Notes: generated from the sequence alone by a model not told the origin. Positions 17,671 to 26,335 are shown, counted from the first letter of the stretch. The stretch: DNA of 64,000 bases from Bordetella parapertussis (GCA_945877235.1 CAMCRF010000003.1:62001-126000), one strand, 5' to 3'. Made by a program: numbers and translations.

Positions 17671-19032
17671 ATGAGCGCACGTGAAGGCTCACTCGAGGCC
17701 CCGACAAGACACCCACTCGACTGGAAGAACCCAGAGTTCTACAACGAGGAGGCCTGTCTGTCCGAGATGGAGCGCATCTTTGATATCTGTCATGGGTGTC
17801 GGCGTTGTGTCAGCCTTTGCGGCTCCTTCCCCACGCTTTTCGACCTGATTGACGAAGGCGAGTCTGGGGAGATGGAGAGCGTACCCAAAGAGAAATACTG
17901 GAGCGTTGTGGACCAGTGTTATCTCTGCGACGTTTGCTATCTCACCAAGTGTCCCTATGTGCCACCGCACCCTTGGAATCTTGACTTCCCGCACACCATG
18001 CTTCGGGCCAAGGCCATTCAGTTCAAGAAAGGAACAGAAACCCAGTTCCGCGACAAAACGCTCTCGAATACGGTCGCAAATGGCAAGCTGGCTTCGATTC
18101 CAATCGTAGTCCAGGCGGTGAATGCGCTCTCGAAGAACAAGACCGCGCGGTCCATCGGCGAGAAGGTGTTGGGCGTGCACAAAGATGCTTGGCTGCCCGA
18201 ATTCACCTCCGATGTGTTTGAGCGCAAGGCGGACAAATCCAAGGCATGGCCCGTAAAGGATGGTGGCCGTTCAAAGGGTAAGGTCGCAATTTATGCCACC
18301 TGCTATGTCAATTGGAATGAGCCTGGCATTGGCCACGACCTGATCAAAGTGCTTCAGCACAACGAGATTCCTTATGTGGTGGTGGAGAAGCAGGACTGCT
18401 GCGGCATGCCCAAGCTTGAGCTCGGAGACCTCGACTCTGTGGCGGCTTTGGCTCAGGAAAATCTGCCCAAACTCGCTCAGCTCGCGCGCGAGGGCTACTC
18501 CATCATGACGCCAATACCTTCGTGCACGCTGATGTTCAAGCAAGAACTCCCGCTCATGTTCCCGAACGATGCCGATGCACAAGCCGTGAAGGCAGCCATG
18601 GTCGACCCGTTCGAGTACTTCCAGCTTCGTCACAAGGACGGCCTCTTAAAAACAGACTTCAAGCAGGGCCTGGGCAACGTCTCGTATCACATTGCCTGCC
18701 ACCTTCGCGTGCAGAACGTCGGGCAGAAGACGCGTGAGACCCTCGAGATGATTCCTAACACCGCGGTCAATACCGTCGAGCGGTGTTCTGGCCACGCGGG
18801 CACCTGGGGCGTCAAGAGAGAGTTTCATGAGATGGCAATGAAAATCGGTCGACCTGTGGTGCGTCAAATGTCTGAACACCCGAAGGCAAATGACGGCGCA
18901 GGGGGCTTGCCAGACTTCGTCGCATCAGACTGCCAACTGGCGGGCCATCATATTGAGCAGGGTATGGCGGGGAAAGCGGATGGCAAGGTGGAACATCCGC
19001 TCAGTCTCTTGGCTCGGGCTTACGGCCTGTAA
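17671..19032 (+). CDS. Iron-sulfur oxidoreductase, GlpC/heterodisulfide-reductase-like (CCG domains)
   Basis: A 453-residue protein with an N-terminal two-cluster ferredoxin-like domain (CHGCRRCVSLC at about 40-50 and CYLCDVCYLTKCPY at about 83-96). Two cysteine-rich CCG-type domains follow: DCCGMP in the first, and CHLRVQ with CSGHAGTWG in the second, where the usual CCG reads CSG. GlpC and heterodisulfide reductase subunits use such domains to move electrons. It follows the rubrerythrin gene by 89 bp and precedes DUF3501; the trio recurs in proteobacteria as I recall it. The likely job is to pass electrons to rubrerythrin. A GGAG ribosome-binding site precedes the ATG. Confidence 0.85.
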   Translation: MSAREGSLEAPTRHPLDWKNPEFYNEEACLSEMERIFDICHGCRRCVSLCGSFPTLFDLIDEGESGEMESVPKEKYWSVVDQCYLCDVCYLTKCPYVPPHPWNLDFPHTMLRAKAIQFKKGTETQFRDKTLSNTVANGKLASIPIVVQAVNALSKNKTARSIGEKVLGVHKDAWLPEFTSDVFERKADKSKAWPVKDGGRSKGKVAIYATCYVNWNEPGIGHDLIKVLQHNEIPYVVVEKQDCCGMPKLELGDLDSVAALAQENLPKLAQLAREGYSIMTPIPSCTLMFKQELPLMFPNDADAQAVKAAMVDPFEYFQLRHKDGLLKTDFKQGLGNVSYHIACHLRVQNVGQKTRETLEMIPNTAVNTVERCSGHAGTWGVKREFHEMAMKIGRPVVRQMSEHPKANDGAGGLPDFVASDCQLAGHHIEQGMAGKADGKVEHPLSLLARAYGL

Positions 19033-19059
19033 ATGGATCACATCAAAGGGTTAGACAAA

Positions 19060-19644
19060 ATGCCGCATATTCAACGCGATTCACTCTGGACTCTGGAGCA
19101 CTATTCCCGCATTCGCAATCAGTTCCGTGCCGAGGTGATGGAACACAAGCGAAGCCGTCGCCTTACGCTGGGTGATCACATCACCATCATTTTCGAGGAC
19201 GAGAAGACGATCCGCTATCAGATCCAAGAAATGCTTCGCATCGAGAAGACGTTTGAGGAAGAGGGGATTCAAGATGAACTCAACGCCTACAATCCGCTGA
19301 TTCCAGACGGCCGTAACTTCAAAGCGACGATGATGATCGAGTACCCAGACCCTGAGATTCGCAAAGTCGAGCTGCGCAAGCTCAAGGGCATTGAGGACCG
19401 TGTCTGGGTTCAGGTTGAGGGGCGCGAGAAGGTTTTTGCTGTTGCGGACGAAGACCTCCAGCGCGAGAACGAGGAGAAGACCTCGTCGGTCCACTTCTTG
19501 CGTTTCGAACTCGACGAGGACATGTCTGCCGCGCTGAAGTACGGCGTGGCGCTGGCAGCGGGTGTTTCGCACCCAGCCTATACAGTCGTGGTGGACCCTG
19601 TTCCAGCAGACATTCGCGCAAGCCTTGCGCAGGACCTCACTTAA
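19060..19644 (+). CDS. DUF3501 family protein
   Basis: A 194-residue soluble, acidic protein of unknown function that resembles the DUF3501 family (IQRDSLWTLEHY at the start, RYQIQEMLRIEKTFEEEGIQ and AYNPLIPDG in the middle). No metal-binding or catalytic motif is obvious. The start at 19060 is preferred because AAAGGG lies 8-9 bases upstream and the N-terminus then matches the family; an earlier in-frame ATG at 19033 directly abuts the previous stop and lacks such a site. Its constant company with the rubrerythrin and CCG genes suggests a chaperone-like or adaptor role in that redox system, which is inference. Confidence 0.8.
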   Translation: MPHIQRDSLWTLEHYSRIRNQFRAEVMEHKRSRRLTLGDHITIIFEDEKTIRYQIQEMLRIEKTFEEEGIQDELNAYNPLIPDGRNFKATMMIEYPDPEIRKVELRKLKGIEDRVWVQVEGREKVFAVADEDLQRENEEKTSSVHFLRFELDEDMSAALKYGVALAAGVSHPAYTVVVDPVPADIRASLAQDLT

Positions 19645-19647
19645 GCC

Positions 19648-20034
19648 ATGGCCGAGAAGGCCGCAGGAGATGCTTTGAACGTCCTTGGGACGTCTCTGCA
19701 GCCCTGTGGCTTCGACCCGCTGACCGGGTTTTTCAGGGACGGCTGCTGCAACACGAGTGATGAGGACTATGGACGTCACACGGTCTGTGCGGTCATGACC
19801 CAGCCGTTTCTGCAGTTCTCTCTCGAGCGAGGAAATGACCTTGTTACCCCGAGGCCTGAGTACCGGTTCCCGGGCCTGAAGCCCGGTGACCACTGGTGCC
19901 TCTGTGCGGGGCGGTGGCGGGAGGCTGCTGAGGCCGGAGTGGCGCCTCCGGTCGTGCTGGAGGCAACCCACAAGCGAACCTTAGAGGTGGTGGCCTTGGC
20001 TGATTTGGAGTATCACGCGTTAAGGATCGATTAG
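19648..20034 (+). CDS. DUF2237 family protein
   Basis: A 128-residue protein of unknown function resembling the DUF2237 family: NVLGTSLQPCGFDPLTGFF, RDGCCNTSDED, HTVCAVMT and KPGDHWCLCAGRW are characteristic blocks. Five to six conserved cysteines suggest a metal or redox site, though none is proven. It begins 3 bp after the DUF3501 stop, so it is translated from the same transcript as the rubrerythrin module. Confidence 0.8.
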   Translation: MAEKAAGDALNVLGTSLQPCGFDPLTGFFRDGCCNTSDEDYGRHTVCAVMTQPFLQFSLERGNDLVTPRPEYRFPGLKPGDHWCLCAGRWREAAEAGVAPPVVLEATHKRTLEVVALADLEYHALRID

Positions 20035-20061
20035 CCTAGGAATATCCCTATTTTGTCTCCG

Positions 20062-20089
20062 TGGTCAAACAGATACGGTGTTTAAACCA
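20062..20089. promoter_or_regulatory. Imperfect inverted repeat before the ABC transporter operon
   Basis: The arms TGGTcAAACA and TGTTTaaACCA, separated by 7 bases, lie 20-47 bp before the binding-protein start codon. The position suits a repressor site, but the arms differ by an inserted base and the regulator is not in view. Confidence 0.3.
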
Positions 20090-20108
20090 TTCTGCAAGGA
20101 GACACCCA

Positions 20109-21086
20109 ATGAGAACAATTCGAACCCTGGTTGCTGCTGGTGCTCTACTGGCTTTTTCTGCTGCCCATGCTGCCGTCGACCTCACCGTAACGCATTTCGG
20201 AACCGGCATGTACGGGGTTCCGTTTGCAGTCGCGAAGGCCAAAGGCTGGTTTAAATCTGAGGCGAACCTTGATGTTGGAGGCTTCATCACCTCTAAGGGA
20301 GGCGGCACCACGGTTCGCAATGCGCTTGCAGCGGATTTGCCATACGGTGAAGTCGCGCTTTCCGCCGCAATCGTTGCGATCCAGCAGGGCGCGGAGATCA
20401 CCATCATCCATTCCGGCGTTATTTCGGTCGCGGATCAGATGTGGTCTACCCGCAAGGACGACACCAGCATCAAGACATACGCAGACCTCAAAGGGAAAGT
20501 GCTGGGGTATTCGAGTCCGCGCTCGGTAACGGACATGATCACCACCATCATGCTGAATGACAACGGCCTGACCGATAAAGTCACGCGCAAGTCAGTTGGC
20601 GGTGTAGGGGCTGGCGTGGTCGCGCTTCGTGAAGGAGGTGTTGACATGACCTACATGACGGAGCCCGTTTGGAGCAAGGAGAAGGACAACTTTCGAGGCG
20701 TTTGGCGTTCTTCGGATATTGCGCCCAAGGTCACCCAGACCGTTGGTATCGTGAAGACGAGCTACCTCAAGGCGAATCCCAAAGTGGTGGAAGGCATCAT
20801 CAATGCTCGCCGTAAGGGTGTTCGATTCATTCGTGAGAATCCTGATGAGTCAGCCAAAATCATGGCCGTCGAGTACAAAATCACCCCAGAGAACGCCGCC
20901 TCTGCGATCAAGAATGTCCTCTCGGTGAAGAATGGTTACTGGAGCGAAGGAGGCTTTGATTACGAGGGTATGGAAACCCTGCTCAAGGGCTTAAGACTCG
21001 TGAAGGCGATCCCTGAGGGTGACTTCGATTGGACGAAGGTCGTAAACGAATCGGCCTTGCCTGCTGACCTGCGCTCCAAGAAGTAA
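20109..21086 (+). CDS. ABC substrate-binding protein, NMT1/SsuA family
   Basis: Periplasmic binding protein of 325 residues with a 21-residue signal peptide (MRTIRTLVAAGALLAFSAAHA). The body resembles NMT1/THI5/SsuA-type proteins that bind nitrate, sulfonates, pyrimidine precursors or aromatic acids: GTGMYGVPFAVAKAKGWF, GGTTVRNAL, TYADLKGKVLGYSS. An AAGGAG site precedes the ATG at 20109. Its stop overlaps the ATPase start by one base. The ligand is unknown; the downstream lyase and hydratase genes suggest an organic di- or tricarboxylate-like compound or a precursor of one. Confidence 0.88.
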   Translation: MRTIRTLVAAGALLAFSAAHAAVDLTVTHFGTGMYGVPFAVAKAKGWFKSEANLDVGGFITSKGGGTTVRNALAADLPYGEVALSAAIVAIQQGAEITIIHSGVISVADQMWSTRKDDTSIKTYADLKGKVLGYSSPRSVTDMITTIMLNDNGLTDKVTRKSVGGVGAGVVALREGGVDMTYMTEPVWSKEKDNFRGVWRSSDIAPKVTQTVGIVKTSYLKANPKVVEGIINARRKGVRFIRENPDESAKIMAVEYKITPENAASAIKNVLSVKNGYWSEGGFDYEGMETLLKGLRLVKAIPEGDFDWTKVVNESALPADLRSKK

Positions 21087-21883
21087 TGGCAGATCACGTT
21101 GTCTTTGACGGGGTGACCAAGCGGTTTCCGAGCCGCGATGGCCGCCCCGAGGTCCATGCGCTCGGCCCCGTCTCGTTCACCTTGCGACAGGGGGAGTTCT
21201 TCTCCGTTGTCGGTCCTTCAGGCTGCGGGAAGTCCACCCTCCTGGACGTTATGGCAGGGCTTTCTGCTCCCTCTGAAGGGGTGGCCACTTTTGAGGGGCA
21301 TCCGCTCAAAGGCACTGTGCCGGACGGGGTTGGCGTTGTCTTCCAGGAAGACTCCTCCTTCCCTTGGCTCAATGTCACGGAGAATGTGAGTTTTCACTTG
21401 CGACAGATGGGGCTTGACGAGGTGGATATACGAACCCGCGTCGAGCACGCCATCGCATTCATGGGGTTATCTGCTTTTTCCAAAGCCTATCCCGCGGAAT
21501 TGTCCGGTGGTATGCGTCAGCGTGTGTGTATTGCACGCACGCTGGTGACTCGGCCACGGCTCATTCTGCTCGATGAGCCTTTCGGTGCGCTCGACCAGCA
21601 GACACGTCTTCTGATGGGTGACGAACTCCTACGCCTGTGGCGTGAGACTGGGGCAACAATCCTTCTGATCACCCACGCACTTGATGAGGCCAGCATGCTT
21701 TCCGATCGTATTGGTGTGATGAGCGCGCGGCCCGGTCGATTCATCGATCTTGTGGAGACTGAATGGCCGCAAGAGCGAACCAGCGAGATCGTCTCTGACC
21801 GGAGATTTGGGGAGATCACAGGTCGCATTTGGCAGCACCTTCGGGCTGAGTCGATGAGTGCGATGGGAACCCAAGCCGCGTGA
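21086..21883 (+). CDS. ABC transporter ATPase, SsuB/TauB family
   Basis: Cytoplasmic ATPase of 265 residues energising the adjacent permeases. Walker A GPSGCGKST, Q-loop in VVFQEDSSFPW, signature LSGGMRQRV, Walker B with LLDEPFGALD and the switch histidine in LLITHALDEA are all intact. It overlaps the binding-protein stop by 1 bp and the next permease by 4 bp. The family typically serves nitrate, sulfonate or taurine importers. Confidence 0.93.
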   Translation: MADHVVFDGVTKRFPSRDGRPEVHALGPVSFTLRQGEFFSVVGPSGCGKSTLLDVMAGLSAPSEGVATFEGHPLKGTVPDGVGVVFQEDSSFPWLNVTENVSFHLRQMGLDEVDIRTRVEHAIAFMGLSAFSKAYPAELSGGMRQRVCIARTLVTRPRLILLDEPFGALDQQTRLLMGDELLRLWRETGATILLITHALDEASMLSDRIGVMSARPGRFIDLVETEWPQERTSEIVSDRRFGEITGRIWQHLRAESMSAMGTQAA

Positions 21884-22632
21884 GCCTAGTCGCAAAAATT
21901 CGCTGGGCGGTGATTGTAGGCTTCCTATCCTTTCTGGAACTGATCTGTCGCGTGGGATGGGTGGACGGTATTTCTCTCTCGCCACCCACCCAGATTTTTA
22001 TGACTGCGCTCTCTATCCTGGGAACGGCGGAGTTCTATCGGGATGCGGGTCTTACCTTTTCCACCGTCGCGGGGTCAATTTTTGCTGCAGTGATATTTGG
22101 CTTCTTGATGGGCATGGGCTTGCATCGATTTCCGCTGGTGCGTCGGTTCCTTGACCCCTTCCTCGCAAGCTACTACAGCATCCCCACCTTCGTGTTTTAT
22201 CCGTTTTTCATTGTCTTGTTCGGGCTCAATCGATTTCCGCTGATGGCGATTGGGTTCATATTTGCAGTGGTCGCGATGGCGATCAATACCCTATCCGGGT
22301 TGCAGCGCGTCCCAAGAGTCCTGATGCGCTCCGCGCGCGTGATGCGCTTATCCCGTTGGCAGACTATCCGACGGGTGATCATGCCCTCGGCTGCACCGTA
22401 CCTTTTTACAGGCCTCAAGCTTTCGATTGTGTATTCGTTCATTGGGGTCATTGCGGGCGAGTTCATTCTCAGTGGTGCGGGCTTGGGGTTTCAGATTGCG
22501 TTCTCGTATAACGCCTTTGAGACCAGCAAGATGTATGGGCTGATGGCCATTCTGCTCACGGTGGTGGGCAGCATCAATCTATACATATACGCCATTGAAC
22601 GTCGCATCTATTCCCGTCGTGGAGGTCGTTGA
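21880..22632 (+). CDS. ABC permease, SsuC/TauC family (first)
   Basis: Inner-membrane permease of 250 residues with about six hydrophobic segments and the EAA-like loop around RSARVMRLSRWQTIRRVIMP that contacts the ATPase. It starts at a GTG whose last bases overlap the ATPase stop (GTGA, 4 bp). It probably pairs with the following permease as a heterodimer, unlike most SsuC/TauC importers that use one permease gene. Confidence 0.88.
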   Translation: MSLVAKIRWAVIVGFLSFLELICRVGWVDGISLSPPTQIFMTALSILGTAEFYRDAGLTFSTVAGSIFAAVIFGFLMGMGLHRFPLVRRFLDPFLASYYSIPTFVFYPFFIVLFGLNRFPLMAIGFIFAVVAMAINTLSGLQRVPRVLMRSARVMRLSRWQTIRRVIMPSAAPYLFTGLKLSIVYSFIGVIAGEFILSGAGLGFQIAFSYNAFETSKMYGLMAILLTVVGSINLYIYAIERRIYSRRGGR

Positions 22633-23414
22633 TGTCTGTGCATGCCTCAACGCCCCAACAAACGGATGCTGCACTTCCTGCCTGGGCTTTCGGTCTGTTT
22701 TTGATTGGCCTAGGCTTGGCATGGCTGGGCGCGTCTGCGTTGGTCGGTCCCCAGGTTCTGCCTGGCCCGATTGAGACCTTCGACCGGCTCTGGGTGATGC
22801 TCAGCACCGAACGGTTTGAGCAGCACGCATGGGAGACCTTCCGCGCCTTCATCATGGCGCTTGTGATCGCGGTGCTGCTGGGCATTGTGCTTGGGGTTAC
22901 GCTGGGCGCACACCGGCTCTCGGGGGATGTTGCAGAGCCAATGTTGGTTGCGCTCTACTCCATACCGAAGGTCACGTTGTATCCGATCATCCTGTTGCTC
23001 TTTGGACTCGGGCTTTCAGCGAAGGTCGCCTTTGGCGTCATCCACGGCATTATCCCTATCTGCATATTCACAATGGCCGCGGTGCGGGCTGTTCCCCGCC
23101 GCTATGTGCGCGCGGCCCAGGCGATGCGCCTGAGCCCGAGAGAGATGTTCTGGAAAATCTACCTGCCTGCTTGTATACCTGAGGTGTTTAGTGGGTTGCG
23201 GGTCGGGTTTTCGCTGACGTTGCTTGGAACAATCATTGGTGAGATGTTTGCGTCTCAGCGTGGCATTGGGCACTTGTTGCATCAGGCTATGGAGAACAAC
23301 AATCTTTTAGATATCACCGCCATGGTTCTGCTCTTGGTGACCCTTGCAGCATCTGTCGGGTTTGCTCTGCTTACCATCGATCGACGACTCGCAGCACGTG
23401 CCCCGTCTGCATAA
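22632..23414 (+). CDS. ABC permease, SsuC/TauC family (second)
   Basis: Second inner-membrane permease of the importer, 260 residues, with about six membrane segments and the cytoplasmic coupling loop RAAQAMRLSPREMFWKIYLP. The ATG at 22632 shares a base with the previous stop. Residues before the first helix (HASTPQQTDAALPAW) are polar and cytoplasmic. It ends 27 bp before the lyase gene, tying the transporter to the enzymes downstream. Confidence 0.88.
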   Translation: MSVHASTPQQTDAALPAWAFGLFLIGLGLAWLGASALVGPQVLPGPIETFDRLWVMLSTERFEQHAWETFRAFIMALVIAVLLGIVLGVTLGAHRLSGDVAEPMLVALYSIPKVTLYPIILLLFGLGLSAKVAFGVIHGIIPICIFTMAAVRAVPRRYVRAAQAMRLSPREMFWKIYLPACIPEVFSGLRVGFSLTLLGTIIGEMFASQRGIGHLLHQAMENNNLLDITAMVLLLVTLAASVGFALLTIDRRLAARAPSA

Positions 23415-23441
23415 ATTTATTCATTTCTAGAGGACCTCAAC

Positions 23442-24302
23442 ATGACACAAACCCTTCGCCAGAAGTTGGAGCAAGGCACACTCATTGTGGCTCCCGGCGT
23501 GTATGACATGTTCTCCGCTCGAATTGCAGATCGAATGCCGTTTGAAGCCCTCTACATGACCGGATATGGCATTTCGGGGAGTTATCTCGGACTGGCTGAC
23601 GCAGGCTTGGCGACTTACACCGACATGGTCTCACGCGCGCGGGTCATTGCTGAGGGAACATCTAAGCCGCTGATGGCAGATGCGGATACGGGCTACGGTG
23701 GCTTACTCAACGTGCACCATACGGTCCAGGGCTATGAGCGTGCAGGCGTTCAGGCCATTCAGATCGAAGATCAAGAAAACCCCAAGAAGTGCGGGCACAC
23801 GCCCAACCGACGCGTCGTTTCTCGGCGAGATGCAGTGAAAAGAATTGAAGTGGCCGCGCGCGCAAAGACGCGTGCCGAGACGCTCATTATTGCGCGGACC
23901 GATTCTCGCGCATCGCTTGGGCTAGACGAGGCCATCGCGCGGGCGCGAGATTTCTTAAAAGCCGGCGCTGACATTGCGTTTGTGGAGTCACCGGAATCTC
24001 AGGATGAGTTCGCCCGCGTGGGCCAAGAGATCGACGGATGGTTGTTCGCAAACATGGTGCCGTCAGGGCGCTCCCCAGAGATTCCTGCGCGCGTCCTCCA
24101 ACAGATGGGCTTTGACATCGTCATTCATCCCTCGGCTGGTATGGCTTATGCCTGCGGTGTGGTTCAGAAGGCGTATGAGCACCTGCTGCAGAACGGCACT
24201 TCTGGAGACGCGGATCTACCCAAGTACAGCATGGCAGACCTACACGATTTAATGGGATTCGATCGCGTATGGGCCTTTGAGCGCGAATGGGCAGAGGATT
24301 GA
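23442..24302 (+). CDS. Isocitrate lyase/PEP mutase superfamily lyase, dimethylmalate- or methylisocitrate-lyase-like
   Basis: A 286-residue TIM-barrel enzyme. The KKCGH motif with Cys at residue 117 and the DADTGYGG Mg-binding segment at about 81-88 are those of C-C bond lyases in the superfamily (isocitrate, 2-methylisocitrate and 2,3-dimethylmalate lyases). PEP mutases and many oxaloacetate decarboxylases lack this cysteine. The expected reaction is cleavage of a substituted malate or isocitrate to an alpha-keto acid plus a carboxylate. It sits between an ABC importer and a LeuC/LeuD-like pair, the same set of activities as dimethylmaleate hydratase plus dimethylmalate lyase in nicotinate fermentation. 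It is distinct from PrpB at 60197-61099. Confidence 0.82.
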   Translation: MTQTLRQKLEQGTLIVAPGVYDMFSARIADRMPFEALYMTGYGISGSYLGLADAGLATYTDMVSRARVIAEGTSKPLMADADTGYGGLLNVHHTVQGYERAGVQAIQIEDQENPKKCGHTPNRRVVSRRDAVKRIEVAARAKTRAETLIIARTDSRASLGLDEAIARARDFLKAGADIAFVESPESQDEFARVGQEIDGWLFANMVPSGRSPEIPARVLQQMGFDIVIHPSAGMAYACGVVQKAYEHLLQNGTSGDADLPKYSMADLHDLMGFDRVWAFEREWAED

Positions 24303-25694
24303 GTGGCCCAGACCTTTTTTGAGAAGGTTTGGGAACCCCACCTGATTGACCGCCGGGACTCCGGCGAGGATTTGATTTTTTGTGATCGTCACTACGTGCA
24401 CGATCTCAGCGGAGCGGAGGCTCTAGAGGTGCTGCATCGTCGCGGTGTTCCTGTTGCGCGCCCAGACTTAACCTTTGGCTCGCCTGACCACACAGTCCCC
24501 TCGCTTCGCCCGCGCGGCACGGCCTCGCTTGCCGGAACGACGGTGCGGCTGACGACTTACCGCGCTGAGGTCATGAGGCAGAACATCCGGAGTTTTGACC
24601 TCGATCACCCTGACCAAGGCATCATCCACGTCACAATGCCTGAACTCGGGCTTACCCTGCCTGGGGCGATCGTGTTGTGCGGCGATAGCCACACCTGCAC
24701 CCACGGGGCGATCGGCGCTGTGGCTTGGGGTATTGGTGTTTCAGATGTCACGCAGGTGCTAGCCAGTCAGTCACTCTGGGTCAAGCGTCCCAAGACCCTA
24801 CAGATTTGGATCGATGGAGTCTGGCCGCGTGGAGTGTCGGCCAAGGACCTGGTGCTGGCCCTCCTGTCCCGTTTTGGCACGCAGATTGGTGTGGGAGCTG
24901 CCCTCGAGTTCGCAGGTCCTATGGTTGAGCAACTATCGATCGAAGGCCGTCTTACGCTTTGCAATATGGCCATTGAACTGGGTGCCCGCCAGGGTTTTAT
25001 TGCCCCCGATGAGCGCACTCTGGAATGGGTAAAAGGACGACCTTATGCGCCCAAGGGGGAGCAGTGGGATCAAGCGTGTGCGGAGTGGATACAACTGCGA
25101 TCGGATGCAGGTGCCCGTTACGATCGGGTTGAGAGATTTGATGGGTCCGAACTGCGTCCTCAGATCAGTTGGGGTACGAGCCCTGATCAAACAAGTGCTG
25201 TAGATGGCATGGTCCCCCTGCCGTCAGACTTTGCGCACGAATCAGATCGCTCGCGGTTGGCGCGGGCATGTGCGTACATGGGGATCGCTCCGGGTCAGCG
25301 TCTGCGTGGGCTGCCCGTGGATCGGGTCTTCATTGGAGCCTGTACGAATAGCAGGCTCTCCGATTTGCAAGCAGCCGCGGAAGTGGTCAAGGGGTGCCAT
25401 GTTGCGCAGGGTGTGCAGGCCTGGGTTGTCCCCGGATCTAGAAGCGTTGCAAATGCGGCGGAGGCTATGGGTCTTGATGAGATCTTCCGATCCGCGGGCT
25501 TTGAGTGGAGAGAACCCGGTTGTTCCATGTGTGTCGGCGCAAATGGCGATATTGGGCGTCCTGGCGAGCGCGTGATTTCAACATCCAACCGAAACTTCAC
25601 AGGGCGCCAAGGACCGGGTGTACGAACCCATTTGGCTTCACCGAGAACAGCCGCAGCATCGGCAATTGCTGGAGCGATTTCCTTTGCAGATTGA
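24303..25694 (+). CDS. Aconitase-family hydratase, large subunit (LeuC/DmdA-like)
   Basis: A 463-residue [4Fe-4S] hydro-lyase subunit. Cluster ligands appear as GACTNSR and CSMC, and LCGDSHTCTHGAIG is the family substrate block. The overall length matches 3-isopropylmalate dehydratase large subunits. The GTG start follows directly on the lyase stop codon. Genomic context (lyase and importer rather than leuB or leuA) argues against leucine synthesis and for hydration or isomerisation of an imported carboxylate, for example dimethylmaleate or a citraconate relative. A true leuC elsewhere in the genome would support this. Confidence 0.83.
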   Translation: MAQTFFEKVWEPHLIDRRDSGEDLIFCDRHYVHDLSGAEALEVLHRRGVPVARPDLTFGSPDHTVPSLRPRGTASLAGTTVRLTTYRAEVMRQNIRSFDLDHPDQGIIHVTMPELGLTLPGAIVLCGDSHTCTHGAIGAVAWGIGVSDVTQVLASQSLWVKRPKTLQIWIDGVWPRGVSAKDLVLALLSRFGTQIGVGAALEFAGPMVEQLSIEGRLTLCNMAIELGARQGFIAPDERTLEWVKGRPYAPKGEQWDQACAEWIQLRSDAGARYDRVERFDGSELRPQISWGTSPDQTSAVDGMVPLPSDFAHESDRSRLARACAYMGIAPGQRLRGLPVDRVFIGACTNSRLSDLQAAAEVVKGCHVAQGVQAWVVPGSRSVANAAEAMGLDEIFRSAGFEWREPGCSMCVGANGDIGRPGERVISTSNRNFTGRQGPGVRTHLASPRTAAASAIAGAISFAD

Positions 25695-26310
25695 GGGTGC
25701 AGTCATACCGCTGTTGAGGGATCAGGTCGATACGGACCTCATCATTCGCATCGAGCGATTGGCTACCCTCGCGCGCGGTCAGTTTGGTCCTTGGGCCTTT
25801 GAGTCGATTCGATATGCGGCTGATGGTTGCACGCCATTGCCCGAGTTCCCGATGAACTGGCCGAGTTGTCATGGTGCAGTGATTCTCTTGGGGGGCGAGA
25901 ACTTCGGCTGCGGATCGTCCCGCGAGAACGCAGTTTGGGCGCTGCAGGAGGCTGGAATCCAACTCATCATCGCGCCAAGCTTTGGCGAGATCTTTCTGGC
26001 CAATTGCCGCGCCAATCGATTGGCAGCAGCAACCATCACGCCATCGGGATGGGCCCAGCTGAGTCATTGGGCTGCCTCGCTCCATGCATCTGGAGTACCT
26101 GGTCATCTCTTGGCTGACCTGGCCACCGGGGTCCTGCGGCTAAGCAGTGGGATTGATTTGGATATTCAACTGGAGCCGGCTATGCTCGCTGCACTCTGCT
26201 CCCAAGAAGACGATCTCGATCGAGCCGTTGCTCGGGTTGAGATGGTTGCAGCGTTCGGGCTTCAGTTGGCATGCAATCGAGCCTGGCTAGGGCCTCCAAC
26301 CCGTATGTGA
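25618..26310 (+). CDS. Aconitase-family hydratase, small subunit (LeuD/DmdB-like)
   Basis: Small 'swivel' subunit partner of the preceding large subunit. Family marks are VDTDLIIRIERL, GENFGCGSSRENAVWAL and APSFGEIFLANC. The usual SREHA reads SRENA here, so a conserved histidine is replaced by asparagine. The start is uncertain: the GTG at 25618 would overlap the large-subunit gene by 77 bp and add about 16-22 non-homologous residues, while in-frame TTG codons at 25666 and 25684 (the latter preceded by GGAG) give a more typical N-terminus. The protein ends 25 bp before the MBL-fold gene. Confidence 0.78.
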   Translation: MYEPIWLHREQPQHRQLLERFPLQIEGAVIPLLRDQVDTDLIIRIERLATLARGQFGPWAFESIRYAADGCTPLPEFPMNWPSCHGAVILLGGENFGCGSSRENAVWALQEAGIQLIIAPSFGEIFLANCRANRLAAATITPSGWAQLSHWAASLHASGVPGHLLADLATGVLRLSSGIDLDIQLEPAMLAALCSQEDDLDRAVARVEMVAAFGLQLACNRAWLGPPTRM

Positions 26311-26335
26311 GGCCTGTCTCAGCGATAATGGGGGC

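Noticed and set aside
23442-24302. Assignment as a second PrpB for the methylcitrate cycle
   Set aside because: Context is an importer and LeuCD-like hydratase, and a complete prpB is already present at 60197-61099, so a different substrate is more likely.
24303-26310. Assignment of the LeuC/LeuD-like pair to leucine biosynthesis
   Set aside because: No leuA or leuB is nearby and the small subunit departs at the SREHA motif; retained only as an alternative until the genome is searched for another leuCD.
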